Shown piece after piece: positions 15,596 through 24,375 of a stretch of 64,000 nt of DNA. The translations under genes and the position numbers were made by a program. Source of the stretch: Marinactinospora thermotolerans DSM 45154 (GTDB lineage Bacteria > Actinomycetota > Actinomycetes > Streptosporangiales > Streptosporangiaceae); contig NZ_FUWS01000004.1 in the NCBI RefSeq assembly GCF_900167435.1, positions 1 to 64,000 of the forward strand, written 5' to 3'. Under the pieces are notes generated by a model. That model did not search any database and was not told where the DNA came from. It worked only from the letters and a program-made list of their open reading frames with translations. Numbering within the stretch: position 1 is the stretch's first letter; each line of letters opens with the position of its first letter.

Positions 15596-16264
15596 GTGAG
15601 CGCCACGGTCGCCGCCGCACAGGAGGCCTCCGGGGGGTTCACCGGCTGGGTCATCAGCGTCATGGAGGCCCTGGGCGGGCCGGGCGCCGGCTTGATCGTC
15701 GCGCTGGAGAACCTCTTTCCGCCCATCCCCAGCGAGGTGATCCTGCCCCTGGCCGGATTCACCGCGAGCCAGGGGAACATGAGCCTGGTGGGGGCGATCC
15801 TGTGGACCACGCTGGGCTCGGTGAGCGGGGCGGTGCTGCTGTACTATCTCGGCGCGCTGCTGGGCCGCGAGCGTATCCGCGCGATCGCGCGGCGCCTGCC
15901 GCTGGTCAAGGTCGAGGACGTGGAGCGGACCGAGCGATGGTTCGACCGGCACGGGCGCGCGACCGTGTTCTTCGGTCGCATGATCCCGATATTCCGCAGC
16001 CTCATCTCCATTCCAGCGGGCGTCACCCGGATGTCGATGCCCTTGTTCCTGCTGTTCACCACGTTCGGCAGTCTCATCTGGAACACCGTCTTGGTGGTCG
16101 CCGGTTACCTGCTCGGCGAGAGCTGGCACCTGGTCGAGGGCTACGTCGGGGCGTTCCAGAAGGTCGTCGTCGCCGTGGTGGTCCTCGCGGTCGGCTACTT
16201 CGTCGTCTCCCGGCTGCTGCGCCTGCGTCGGGAGAGGCGGGCCGAGGGTGCCGGTGACGGCTGA
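15596..16264 (+). CDS. DedA-family membrane protein
   Basis: A 222-aa polytopic membrane protein of the DedA (SNARE-associated/VTT) family, involved in envelope phospholipid homeostasis. The signature region is ALENLFPPIPSEVILPLAGF, followed by SVSGAVLLYYLGALLGRERI. Then comes the conserved FDRHGRATVFFGRMIPIFRS with the key arginines, and SIPAGVTRMSMPLF. Two more membrane segments and a basic tail finish the protein. GTG 15596 follows CGGAGGG at good spacing. No clear partner is encoded nearby. Confidence 0.92.
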   Translation: MSATVAAAQEASGGFTGWVISVMEALGGPGAGLIVALENLFPPIPSEVILPLAGFTASQGNMSLVGAILWTTLGSVSGAVLLYYLGALLGRERIRAIARRLPLVKVEDVERTERWFDRHGRATVFFGRMIPIFRSLISIPAGVTRMSMPLFLLFTTFGSLIWNTVLVVAGYLLGESWHLVEGYVGAFQKVVVAVVVLAVGYFVVSRLLRLRRERRAEGAGDG

Positions 16265-16294
16265 GCCGGCCGGCGCTGTAGCCGAAACGACGAC

Positions 16295-16326
16295 GGCGCC
16301 CCTGGGCGAACCGATGTGAGGGCGCC
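16295..16326. terminator. Possible hairpin between dedA and the deacetylase gene
   Basis: A 7-bp stem (GGCGCCC at 16295-16301 with 16320-16326) sits inside further CCGGCC-rich sequence between two convergent genes. Short and without a T-tract, so only a possible terminator. Confidence 0.35.
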
Positions 16327-16344
16327 ACCGTCGGACCGGCCGGG

Positions 16345-17871
16345 TCAGTCCCTGCGGTAGTAGAGCTCGCCCGGCCTCAGCTCGGCCGAACCGAACAACT
16401 CCGAGACGGTGACGAAGTGGTAGCCCTTCTCGGTGAGGCCGCGCAGGATCTCGGGGACGGCGTCCACGGTCGACTTGTGCACGTCGTGGAGCAGCACGAT
16501 GCTGCCGGGCCGGGTGTCCGACAGCGTGGTGTCGACCGTCTGGGCGGTGTCCTGGGTCAGCCAGTCACGGGTGTCGAGGTCCCACATGATCATCGGAAGA
16601 CCGACATGTTCACGCGTGGAGTCGTTGTAGGAGCCGTAGGGCGGGCGCATCGTGCGGGGCGGCGCCCCGATGATCTCCTCGATCGCCCGTGAGGTGCGTT
16701 CGGTGTCCTCGGCGACCTCGGCCCCCGACAGCGTGGTCAGGTCGTCGTGCCGCCAGGAGTGGCCGCCGTACTCGTGGCCCGCGCCGACGGCGCCGCGCAT
16801 CAGGTCGGCGTGGTCGCCGACCAGCTCGCCGAGAACGTAGAAGGTCGCCCGCGCCGAGTAGCCCTCCAGGTACTCCAGCAACCGCGCGGTATGGGCTCCC
16901 GGGCCGTCGTCGAAGGTCAGGGCGACGCAGGGGACCCTGTCGCAGTCCAGCGCCGGAACCGGATCGGCCGCGGCGGGTTCCACTTTCCGGGCCGGGTCCG
17001 TGGTGGCCGCCGTGCGCGCCAGCGCGCCGAACTCCGATAGCAGGGGCTCGGTGTCGTCCTGGTCGAGGACGACCTGGAGGCCCGTGCCGTCGGCCGTGGG
17101 CAGTTCTCCGGGACTGAAGCTGACCACGACGTTGCCCGCGGCGTCGAAACCGATGTCCTCCAACGGCGATCCGGTCAGCCTGCGGGCCAGCTTCCAGGCC
17201 GCGTCGGCGTCGGTGGGCGCGGGCGCGGTGGAGACGGCCTCGGAGTCGGGGGCCTGCGTCGTGGCCTCGCGCAACCCGCCGGGCAGCCGCTCCGGGGCGA
17301 TGCCCCCCTCTTCCAGCGAGTCGGCCACCTGGGCGGTCAGGACCCCGATCGCGGGTTCGCCCCGGAGCAGGGCCGTCCAGGGCAGGACCGCGCCACTGCG
17401 AACGTCGTACCAGCGTGTGGTCGCCGTCACCGAGGTGTCACCCCCCGCCTGGATCCGGCTGACGATACGGGCCCCCAGGGCGTGGGGGGAGGCGGCCAGC
17501 AGGACGGCCTCCTGATCCAGCGCGCGTGGAGAGTCGCCCGCGGCCCCGTCCTTGGCGGTGAGGAAGTCGGTCTGCCGCTCGGCCATGGTGGTGCGCAGTT
17601 CGCTGGTGAACGGGTCGGCGCCGGGGACGACGGGAAGCCGCATGCTGGTCGCCGCGTCACCGGGAGTGGACAGATGCTGCTCCCGCAGGCCGGGAAGCCG
17701 GTCGGAGGTGACGGTGACGAGTCCGGAGGGGGTGTTTCCGGTGCTCCCCATGAGCTTTTCCAGACCGGGGATCGCGGAACAGGCCGTCGCGCACGACAGC
17801 GCCATGACGATGGAGAAGGAACGGAAGGCCCGGCCTTGTGCGGTGCCGGCGAGGAAAGTGACGGAGAACAC
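16345..17871 (-). CDS. Exported polysaccharide deacetylase (NodB domain) with N-terminal extension
   Basis: A 508-aa exported protein. The N-terminus has a hydrophobic signal (FSIVMALSCATACS) that could be a lipoprotein signal. Residues about 90-290 resemble an RsiV/DUF3298-like module. The last 200 residues are a CE4/NodB deacetylase removing N-acetyl groups from peptidoglycan or a related glycan. All five NodB motifs are present: TFDDGP, HSWRH (metal His pair), RPPYGSYN, DLDTRDW and LLHDVH. The GTG 17871 start lacks a strong ribosome site; ATG 17805 is an alternative that still leaves a signal. Single-gene transcript. Confidence 0.88.
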   Translation of the reverse strand: MFSVTFLAGTAQGRAFRSFSIVMALSCATACSAIPGLEKLMGSTGNTPSGLVTVTSDRLPGLREQHLSTPGDAATSMRLPVVPGADPFTSELRTTMAERQTDFLTAKDGAAGDSPRALDQEAVLLAASPHALGARIVSRIQAGGDTSVTATTRWYDVRSGAVLPWTALLRGEPAIGVLTAQVADSLEEGGIAPERLPGGLREATTQAPDSEAVSTAPAPTDADAAWKLARRLTGSPLEDIGFDAAGNVVVSFSPGELPTADGTGLQVVLDQDDTEPLLSEFGALARTAATTDPARKVEPAAADPVPALDCDRVPCVALTFDDGPGAHTARLLEYLEGYSARATFYVLGELVGDHADLMRGAVGAGHEYGGHSWRHDDLTTLSGAEVAEDTERTSRAIEEIIGAPPRTMRPPYGSYNDSTREHVGLPMIMWDLDTRDWLTQDTAQTVDTTLSDTRPGSIVLLHDVHKSTVDAVPEILRGLTEKGYHFVTVSELFGSAELRPGELYYRRD

Positions 17872-18238
17872 GATGTGGACGTCCTAACAGTCGATGACGT
17901 GCGGACGCGGCCGACCGGCCAGGTCAGAGCCTGAAACGGTGCCGTAGGGCGAACGTACGGCGGTCGAGAAGAGACGTCCTGGTACGGCTCGCCCTTTATA
18001 GGAGCGAATAAGGCTCTTTTTCCGGCGTCGTGAGGAAACCGTTAATCCGTCCGGGGGGCGAAAGCCCCTCCGGTGTGTAAGCGGAGCCGGACACACCCGT
18101 CCTCCTGCGGTATCGGGGGAAAATTTTGTAGTTGTATGGCGACAAGGAGTGATGACCGCTTGTCCGGCCCCCGCAGGAACCGGTGCCCCTCCGGGCCGGG
18201 CCGGCGGCGGACCGTTACGTCGGCAGATTGCGAGACAC
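17872..18238. other. Divergent intergenic region between deacetylase and epimerase
   Basis: About 370 bases without a convincing gene. It contains a 7-bp hairpin (GGTGTGT at 18072-18078 with ACACACC at 18091-18097). It also has the locally AT-richer stretches expected of two divergent promoters, but no clear -35/-10 pair was found. Confidence 0.5.
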
Positions 18239-19231
18239 ATGAGGGCCCTAGTCACCGGGGGCGCCGGATTCATCGGCTCCCACCTTGTCGACCACCTCCT
18301 CGACGCCGGCCATCGGGTCGTCGTCCTGGACGACCTGTCCACCGGATCCCCGCGCAACCTCGACTCCGCCCTGCGGCGGTCGGGACTGGAGTTCGTCCAG
18401 GGATCGGTCCTGGACCCGGTGGCCGTACGCCGCGCCATGCTCGGCTGCGACACCGTCTTCCACCTGGCCGCGCCGGTCGGCGCCCGCCTGGTCCGGGAAC
18501 GTCCCCTCCACGCGGTGCGGACGATCGTCGGCGGGACCGAAACCGTTTTGGAGGCCGCGGCGGACATCGACTGCCGGCTCCTCTACGTCTCCTCCGGAGA
18601 GGTCTACGGGCACGGCACCGGCCGTCCGCTGCGCGAGGACGACGACCGCGTCCTGGGGTCGCCGCTGGACACACGCTGGTGTGCGCCGACGGCCACCGGC
18701 CTCGCCGAGCTCATCACCACCCGACACTGGCGCGAGTACGGGGTGCGCGGCCTCAACGTCCGCCTGTTCAACGTGGCGGGACCCCGGCAGAGCGCCCGTC
18801 AGGGCGCGGTCATCCCCACCTTCGTCGACCAGGCCCTGCGCGGACGCCCCTTGACGGTCCACGGCGACGGCCGGCAACGGCGCTGTTTCTGCTCGGTCGG
18901 CGACGTCGTCCCCGCCCTCGTCGCGTTGATCGATCGGCCGACGCTGCACGGTGAGACCGTCAACATCGGTGGAACCGAGGAGATCGACATCCTCGGCCTG
19001 GCCAGGCGGGTCCGCGACCTGACGGGATCCGACAGCGACCTCGTGATGATCCCGTGGGAGGTCGCCCACGGGCCGGGGTACACCGAGACCGGTCACAGGA
19101 TCCCCGACACGACACGGGCCCGCGAGGCGATCGGCTGGAACGCGGTGACCGGAATCGACGAGATCATCGGCGCGGTCGCGGCCTCGCGCGCTGTCGACGC
19201 CGACCTGATCGGCACCGACCTCCTGGCCTGA
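18239..19231 (+). CDS. NAD-dependent epimerase/dehydratase-family protein lacking the catalytic Tyr/Lys
   Basis: A 330-aa extended SDR. The coenzyme site is intact (MRALVTGGAGFIGSHLVDHL; VVLDDLSTG; FHLAAPVGARLV). The Ser motif is present (LLYVSSGEVYGHGTGRP) and the substrate region is present (NVRLFNVAGPRQS; VIPTFVDQAL). Where relatives have RWCYAxxK, this protein has RWCAPTAT, so the catalytic Tyr is Ala and the Lys is Thr. Normal sugar-nucleotide chemistry looks impossible. ATG 18239 gives the standard N-terminus but has a weak ribosome site; GTG 18149/ATG 18152 would add 30 residues and sit close behind AAGGAG. Confidence 0.8.
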   Translation: MRALVTGGAGFIGSHLVDHLLDAGHRVVVLDDLSTGSPRNLDSALRRSGLEFVQGSVLDPVAVRRAMLGCDTVFHLAAPVGARLVRERPLHAVRTIVGGTETVLEAAADIDCRLLYVSSGEVYGHGTGRPLREDDDRVLGSPLDTRWCAPTATGLAELITTRHWREYGVRGLNVRLFNVAGPRQSARQGAVIPTFVDQALRGRPLTVHGDGRQRRCFCSVGDVVPALVALIDRPTLHGETVNIGGTEEIDILGLARRVRDLTGSDSDLVMIPWEVAHGPGYTETGHRIPDTTRAREAIGWNAVTGIDEIIGAVAASRAVDADLIGTDLLA

Positions 19232-19807
19232 GGCGGACGGAGCGGCCCGTCGTCGGCGCGGTTCCCGTTGCGGCCGGCGGTCCGAAACCGTTAGCCGACC
19301 ATCAGCCTCCATCCCCGTGGGGACGGCCAGGCCGGGCACCTCGATGACCACCCGCGACCGCCCTGCCCCGGCTCGTCCCACGACGTCCGGCCGGCCTCGT
19401 CGGTGCGGGGCGGATCCGCCGTCCGCGGCGCCCACCGGCCGCGATGGCGTGGCCGTGTCCCGTCGTCGGCTCCGGGCGATCGCCGTCGCCGGCGTGCCGG
19501 AGGGCCGCCGACGTGACCGGGCCCTTCACCCACCCCGGCCCGGCTGGCGCGGGCGTGAGAACAGCGCTCACGGGCCGGCGCGGGGATGGCGATCCAGGAA
19601 CCCGGCGGCCTCCGGCCGGCTTCGGACCGCCACGTGAACGGATGAGCGGGGTGTTTCGTTCGGGGCGGGAGCGAGCAGGGGCGGACCGGACGAGAACAGC
19701 CCGGTCCGGTTCTCGATTCTGTGACGGATGGGACGTGAGATGCGCGCTGATAAGGCTGTTCTGGCACTATCAGGGGGAATAATCCCATTACGACAGGAAA
19801 GCGCTAC
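19232..19807. other. 576-base intergenic region
   Basis: I see no gene here: open frames on both strands are Arg/Pro-rich shadows without ribosome sites. The last 60 bases must hold the promoter of the small membrane protein at 19808. Confidence 0.5.
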
Positions 19808-20140
19808 ATGAGCTACCCGGGTCAGCCTCCGTACGGTCCAGGTGGATGGGGGACGCCGCCTCCGCCGGCGCGAGGACCTTCGCAGGCCAACATGATCGCC
19901 TCGCTCATCCTCAACATCCTCGGCCTGTGCGGCTGCTGGATGCTGTCGATCATCGGTCTGGTCCTGTCGATCATCGCCCTCGCCCAGAGCGGTTCCCAGC
20001 CCGAGACCGCGCGCAAGCTCACACTGTGGTCGTGGATCTGCTTCGGTGCGGGCGTCGCGCTGTTCGTGCTGTTCGTCCTCATCTACATCGTCGCCTTGGG
20101 CGGCTCCTACCTCTTCCTGGGGGCCGACGGCTCCTACTGA
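19808..20140 (+). CDS. Small two-helix membrane protein, DUF4190-like
   Basis: A 110-aa protein with a Pro/Gly-rich cytoplasmic N-terminus (SYPGQPPYGPGGWGTPPPP), then two membrane segments (MIASLILNILGLCGCWMLSI-IGLVLSIIALAQ and a second at about residues 75-100). This is the layout of actinomycete DUF4190-type proteins, whose function is unknown. AGGAAAG lies upstream of the ATG. A strong hairpin follows the stop codon. Confidence 0.75.
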   Translation: MSYPGQPPYGPGGWGTPPPPARGPSQANMIASLILNILGLCGCWMLSIIGLVLSIIALAQSGSQPETARKLTLWSWICFGAGVALFVLFVLIYIVALGGSYLFLGADGSY

Positions 20141-20146
20141 GCGGTC

Positions 20147-20185
20147 GGGTCGGGCCCGTGGGAGCGCATCCCACGGGCCCGACCC
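20147..20185. terminator. Strong bidirectional hairpin (17-bp stem)
   Basis: The arms 20147-20163 (GGGTCGGGCCCGTGGGA) and 20169-20185 are perfectly complementary with the 5-base loop GCGCA. It lies between two convergent genes and should stop transcription from both sides. Confidence 0.85.
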
Positions 20186-20201
20186 GTGTTCGACGCAGGG
20201 G

Positions 20202-20963
20202 TCACAGGCGGTGGCGCATCCAGACGTTGGGTTCCACGTAGACGGCGTAACCGTGCTCGATGTCGGCCACGACGGGGACCAGGGCGCCGGGGACCTCCAC
20301 CGGTCCCGAGGCGTCGAAGGGCAGTCCGGTCCACTCCCGCCACTGCGCCAGGGTCGCGGGGATCGTCATCGACAGCGGGGCCACTCCCTCGATCGTCGCG
20401 CCCAGCCGCGCGTGCACGCGGAGCCAGGGGTCGTGGGGCAGTCCGTCCTCGCGTGTCCAGGTCACGTACTCCTCCATCGGGACACGGGGGTGGAGGTGTT
20501 TGGCGGTCGGCCGCACCGGCGCGACAAGCGTGTCGTAGCCGAGTCGTCGGCAGTTGTCCCGCATGGCCCGCAGCATCACCGAGGACAGGCCGCGGCCGAG
20601 GTAGTCGGGGGCCAGCGATATCTCCAGCGCCGAGACCGTGTCGGTGCGGACACCGGCGTGGTGGTCCTCCACCGCCCACGACACCACCTGGTCCCAGCCG
20701 GACTCGGGGAGTTCGGCGGTCTCGTCGTCGCCACGGGACAGCCGGAAGGGGACGCTGACCGCCCGTCCCACGATCCGGTCGGGATCGGCGGGGTCGAAGG
20801 CGAGCAGGGTGTAGTCGGCGAACACCGCGCGGTGGGCGAAGAGGGAGGAGAGGACGGGGTCAGCGGACATGAAGGGCGCGAAGGTCCCGTCCAGTTCGTA
20901 CATCCGCTCCAGCAAATCCGGACGTTCGGCGACAGTGTAGATCAACAGTGGTGTTTTTTGCAC
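20202..20963 (-). CDS. GNAT-family N-acetyltransferase
   Basis: A 253-aa protein with a GNAT acyl-CoA fold. The likely acetyl-CoA-binding segment is LEISLAPDYLGRGLSSVMLR, in which Y-L-G-R-G-L replaces the usual Q/RxxGxG/A. It is followed by NCRRLGYDTLVAPVRPTAKH. The N- and C-terminal parts are not recognised and the substrate is unknown. The GTG start is the only in-frame choice before Met21 and has no clear ribosome site. Last gene of a minus-strand run with the peptidase-like and aldehyde dehydrogenase genes. Confidence 0.75.
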   Translation of the reverse strand: MQKTPLLIYTVAERPDLLERMYELDGTFAPFMSADPVLSSLFAHRAVFADYTLLAFDPADPDRIVGRAVSVPFRLSRGDDETAELPESGWDQVVSWAVEDHHAGVRTDTVSALEISLAPDYLGRGLSSVMLRAMRDNCRRLGYDTLVAPVRPTAKHLHPRVPMEEYVTWTREDGLPHDPWLRVHARLGATIEGVAPLSMTIPATLAQWREWTGLPFDASGPVEVPGALVPVVADIEHGYAVYVEPNVWMRHRL

Positions 20964-21025
20964 AAAAGGAGCTTGGCATGCGCCGTGGGGGCGCGGTGCG
21001 CACGGCTCCCCTTATCCCCTCGCGT

Positions 21026-22273
21026 TCACCCCGCGACCACCGTGGCGACGATCCGCCGGACCTGCGTCACGATGTCGTCGAGGTCGCGGATGAACTCGGC
21101 CGAGATCACCGCGGGCCCGCTGGCGCGGGGAATCGGTGTGTGCAGGTGCCCGGCGGGGATCGAGCGCCCCGAGACCTCGCGGAGCACGGTGTTGCGGTAG
21201 GCGATCTCGTTGGACAGGTAGTCCCCGCCCCCTCCCTCCCGCGCGGTGGAGCCCGGAGTGGGACCGTGGGGACGTTCCACGGGGGAGTCCATGCCCGCGG
21301 GGATCTCGACCACCCTCGTGTTGTCGAGGACGGGGAAACGGCCGGTCTCGGCCGCCGCGATCGTGGCCCTCGGCAGGGTCGAGACCGTCCACTGGGGCAA
21401 GGGGGACAAGGCCGGCAGGCCCACGGGAGGAGGGGGCACCGGTTCGGCTCGCCCGGCCCCCTCGTTGTCCGGCGCGCCACCGCGCCAGGCGCCGTTGTAG
21501 GCCTCCAGGTCGAAACGCCCCGCCCGCCCCTGGCTCACGGTGATCACGGCACGGGCCGGCCGGGGACCGAGCAGGTGGGGCGCCAGCACCTGTTCGACCA
21601 CGCCATCGGTGAAGTCACGCCAACGCACCGGGAACAGGGCCGCGCAGACCTCTACCTCCGTGTCCGCGCAGGCCAGGACCTGTCCCGCCAAGGCGAGAGC
21701 CGCGGCACCCGACGGGTTGGCCCGGCAGATGTCGACGTCAAGCCGGAAGGGGTCGAAACCGGTCACCACCACCTGGGGCCGCTGGGCAGGCGCCCGCCGG
21801 ATCGAGGTCCACCCCCGGGAACCGCGTTCCAGCTCCGTGACCAGCCCGGCCTGTTCGGCCGCGTCGATCCCGGCCACGGGGCGCCACTGGCGCAGGGCCA
21901 CGATCATGCGCAACCGCGCCCAATACAGTGGCCGGTCGTCGCAGGACGGCAGGTCCCCGTGCCGCCGGTCCGCGCCCTGGGCCCGGCGCGTCGCCGCGCG
22001 CCACAGCCGCACACCGTGGCGGCGCACCACCTCATAGGCCGCCCCGGCCCCTTCGGCCCGGCCCAGTTCCACGGCGAAGTCCTCGACCCCGCGTCCAAGA
22101 CCGGAACGCCGCAGGATCTCGTCGGCGGCCTCCTCACCGGCACGCGCCTCCTCGACCGTGAGCGGGGCGTGGGGGTCCAGGCGGCGGCCCAGCGCGGCGG
22201 CGTGGGCCCGGGCCAGATCCGGCGCTGCGCGGCAGAGCGGCGCCGCGGCCGGTGCGGTCCCGTCCATGGTCAT
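21026..22273 (-). CDS. Pyroglutamyl-peptidase I-like protein with Ser in place of the catalytic Cys
   Basis: A 415-aa protein. The C-terminal two thirds resemble peptidase family C15: VVVTGFDPFRLDVDICRANP (family motif TGFxPF...NPS), VSQGRAGRFDLEAYN with the catalytic Glu, APDNEG, GGDYLSNEIAYRNTVLRE, and AGHLHTPIP with the catalytic His. In true enzymes the fourth motif reads GxYxCN; here the codon is TCC, giving Ser. The N-terminal 150 residues are helical and unassigned. The protein is longer than normal C15 enzymes (about 215 aa). It may be a non-peptidase binding protein or a serine variant. GAGGAGGGG precedes the ATG. Confidence 0.75.
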   Translation of the reverse strand: MTMDGTAPAAAPLCRAAPDLARAHAAALGRRLDPHAPLTVEEARAGEEAADEILRRSGLGRGVEDFAVELGRAEGAGAAYEVVRRHGVRLWRAATRRAQGADRRHGDLPSCDDRPLYWARLRMIVALRQWRPVAGIDAAEQAGLVTELERGSRGWTSIRRAPAQRPQVVVTGFDPFRLDVDICRANPSGAAALALAGQVLACADTEVEVCAALFPVRWRDFTDGVVEQVLAPHLLGPRPARAVITVSQGRAGRFDLEAYNGAWRGGAPDNEGAGRAEPVPPPPVGLPALSPLPQWTVSTLPRATIAAAETGRFPVLDNTRVVEIPAGMDSPVERPHGPTPGSTAREGGGGDYLSNEIAYRNTVLREVSGRSIPAGHLHTPIPRASGPAVISAEFIRDLDDIVTQVRRIVATVVAG

Positions 22274-22321
22274 GGCGCCCCTCCTCGATTCCCGGCCCCG
22301 CGCACTCCGCCCCCTCGCGTC

Positions 22322-23884
22322 TCAGCCCGGCAGCCGGAAGTCCGGCTCGGCCTGGGTCGTCTGGACGTCCATCTGCGCCTTCTGCAGCCGCCCGGAGTAG
22401 TCCCAGTTCATCGACTGCCAACGGGTGAACTGGTCGAGCACCCACACCCCTGAGAGCCGGCTGCCGTTGCCCGAGCGCCCGTTTCCGCCGAAGGGCAGGT
22501 GCGCTTCGGCGCCGGAGGTGGAGTTGTTGACGCTGACCATGCCGGCGCCGATACCGGAGCGGAACGCGAACGCCTTCTTCGCGTCCGTGGTGTAGATCGA
22601 GCAGGACAGGCCGTACCCGGGCAGGTTGGCCAGCTCGATGGCCTCCTCCAGGTGGCGGTAGGCAGTGACTCCGATGATCGGTCCGAAGGTCTCCTCGGTG
22701 AACACCCGGTCTTCGGGGACCACCCCGTCCAGGATGACCGGGTGGTAGAACAGTCCGGCCTGCGGATCGCCGACGAACCCCGCGCGGGGGTTGGCCGGGG
22801 TGATGCGGCCGACCCCGCTGGAGCCGAGGACGCGATGGTGGTCGCCGATCCAGCCGAGGAAGGACTCGTAGCGCTCGGCGAAGCGGTGGTCGATCATGGG
22901 ACCGTAGAGCACGTCGCGGGTGGGATCGCCGATCGGTGCGGCGGCCGTCGCCTCGGCGAGCATCGAGACGAAGCGGTCGTGGACGGACTCGTGGACCAGG
23001 GCGGTCCCCAACGAGGTGCAACGCTGGCCCGCGGTGCCGAACCCGGAGAACAGCGCGCCCTCCACGGCCACCTCCAGGTCGGCGTCCTCGGTGATCACCA
23101 TCGGGTTCTTGCCGCCCAGCTCCAGGCACGGTGTCTGCAGGTGCCGGCCGCACAGCTCGCCGATGCGGACGCCCACCGCGCTGGAACCGGTGAACCCCAC
23201 CTTGTCGACCAGACCCTCCCCCAAGGCCGCCGACAGCCCCGCGAACGTCTCCTCCCCGTCGGCGTAGACCAGGTTGAGCACCCCCTCGGGCAGGCCCGCG
23301 CGGGTCAGCAGCTCATACAGCGCCCACGCGCAGGCCGCGGAGTACTCGGCCGGCTTCCAGACCACCGCGTTACCGGTGAGGAGGGCGGGGATGATGTACC
23401 AGGCCGGCACGGCGACGGGGAAGTTGCCCGCGGTGATGATCGCGGCGACCCCCACCGGCGTGCGGAAGGTGAAGAGCTGCTTGTCCGGCATCTCCGAGGG
23501 CACGCTCTGCCCGTAGAGACGGCGGCCCTCGCCGCGGAAGAACTCGCACGTGTCGATGATCTCCTGCACCTCGCCACGCGCTTCGGCGAGCGTCTTGCCG
23601 ATGTCACGGGTGACGATTCGGGCCAGCGCCTCCTTGTTGGCCGTGACGAGGTCGCCCATGGCGCCGATGACCTGGCCCCGCACCGGGGCGGGGACTCGGG
23701 CCCACTGCTGTTGGGCGTTCTTGGCGGCACGACAGGCCGAGACGAAGTCGGCGCGGTCGGCCAGGCTCACCTCGGCGACGGTCTGCGCGGTGTCTGCGGG
23801 GTTGACCGAGACAAGGGGGGTCTTTGCGGCGGGGAGCCGTTTTCCCGCGATGACGGAACGCAGGTCGAGGGGCGTCGCTGTCAC
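22322..23884 (-). CDS. NAD(P)-dependent aldehyde dehydrogenase
   Basis: A 520-aa enzyme oxidising an aldehyde to its acid in the cytoplasm. Motifs: ITAGNFPVAVPAWYIIPALL, WKPAEYS, VGFTGSSAVGVRIGEL, the catalytic Glu in ELGGKNPMVI and the catalytic Cys in FGTAGQRCTS. EETFGPIIGV and LPFGGNGRSGNG mark the C-terminus. The pattern is closest in feel to the semialdehyde / piperideine-6-carboxylate dehydrogenase branch, but the substrate is not certain. GTG 23884 (TATPLDLRSVIAGKR) was chosen because GGAG lies about 9 bases upstream; a start at 24007 adds 41 Arg/Pro-rich residues. 48 bases separate it from the peptidase-like gene. Confidence 0.9.
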   Translation of the reverse strand: MTATPLDLRSVIAGKRLPAAKTPLVSVNPADTAQTVAEVSLADRADFVSACRAAKNAQQQWARVPAPVRGQVIGAMGDLVTANKEALARIVTRDIGKTLAEARGEVQEIIDTCEFFRGEGRRLYGQSVPSEMPDKQLFTFRTPVGVAAIITAGNFPVAVPAWYIIPALLTGNAVVWKPAEYSAACAWALYELLTRAGLPEGVLNLVYADGEETFAGLSAALGEGLVDKVGFTGSSAVGVRIGELCGRHLQTPCLELGGKNPMVITEDADLEVAVEGALFSGFGTAGQRCTSLGTALVHESVHDRFVSMLAEATAAAPIGDPTRDVLYGPMIDHRFAERYESFLGWIGDHHRVLGSSGVGRITPANPRAGFVGDPQAGLFYHPVILDGVVPEDRVFTEETFGPIIGVTAYRHLEEAIELANLPGYGLSCSIYTTDAKKAFAFRSGIGAGMVSVNNSTSGAEAHLPFGGNGRSGNGSRLSGVWVLDQFTRWQSMNWDYSGRLQKAQMDVQTTQAEPDFRLPG

Positions 23885-24375
23885 AGATGCTCCATTGCTC
23901 GTGGGCCGAAGGGCGGGGCCGTCCCACGCTGTGCCACGCGGCGGGGTCCTGCCCCGGGGAGGGGTGTCCAGGTCGGGCCGTCCCTCCCCGATCGCCGACA
24001 CTGCCATGTCGTCGGCCCGCGTTCAAGAAGCGACGGATCCGTTCCAGGCGAGGCGTACGCAGCCGGTGACCCGATCAAATGATGGAAAGCGAACCGATCA
24101 GACGAGGGAATCGGAGACTCCCCGAGGTCAATCGGCGTGCGGACCGAAAAGACGGGGAGAAAAGGGGGCGCCGATCGCTGCCCAGAAGCGGGGTCGGGCG
24201 CCCTTTCCCCGCGCCTCAGGAGAAGCGGAGAGGGAGGCGATGCCCGGCGGACGGGCGACGCCGTGGAGAACGCCGGAAGACACCTGGTTTCGGTTTGAAG
24301 AGGACGCGCTTAACCTGCGGTGATGATTTTACGCCCCCTTGTCGTTACTTGATGTTGTTTCGCATGCTCAGAGGC
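23885..24375. other. 491-base divergent intergenic region
   Basis: No gene is supported. The region separates the divergent aldehyde dehydrogenase and amidase genes. Its right part (about 24290-24375) is relatively AT-rich and probably carries the amidase promoter. No clear operator seen. Confidence 0.5.

Noticed and set aside
19291-19788. 165-codon minus-strand open frame between the epimerase and the small membrane protein
   Set aside because: Composition and lack of ribosome site look like GC-driven noise; no motif.
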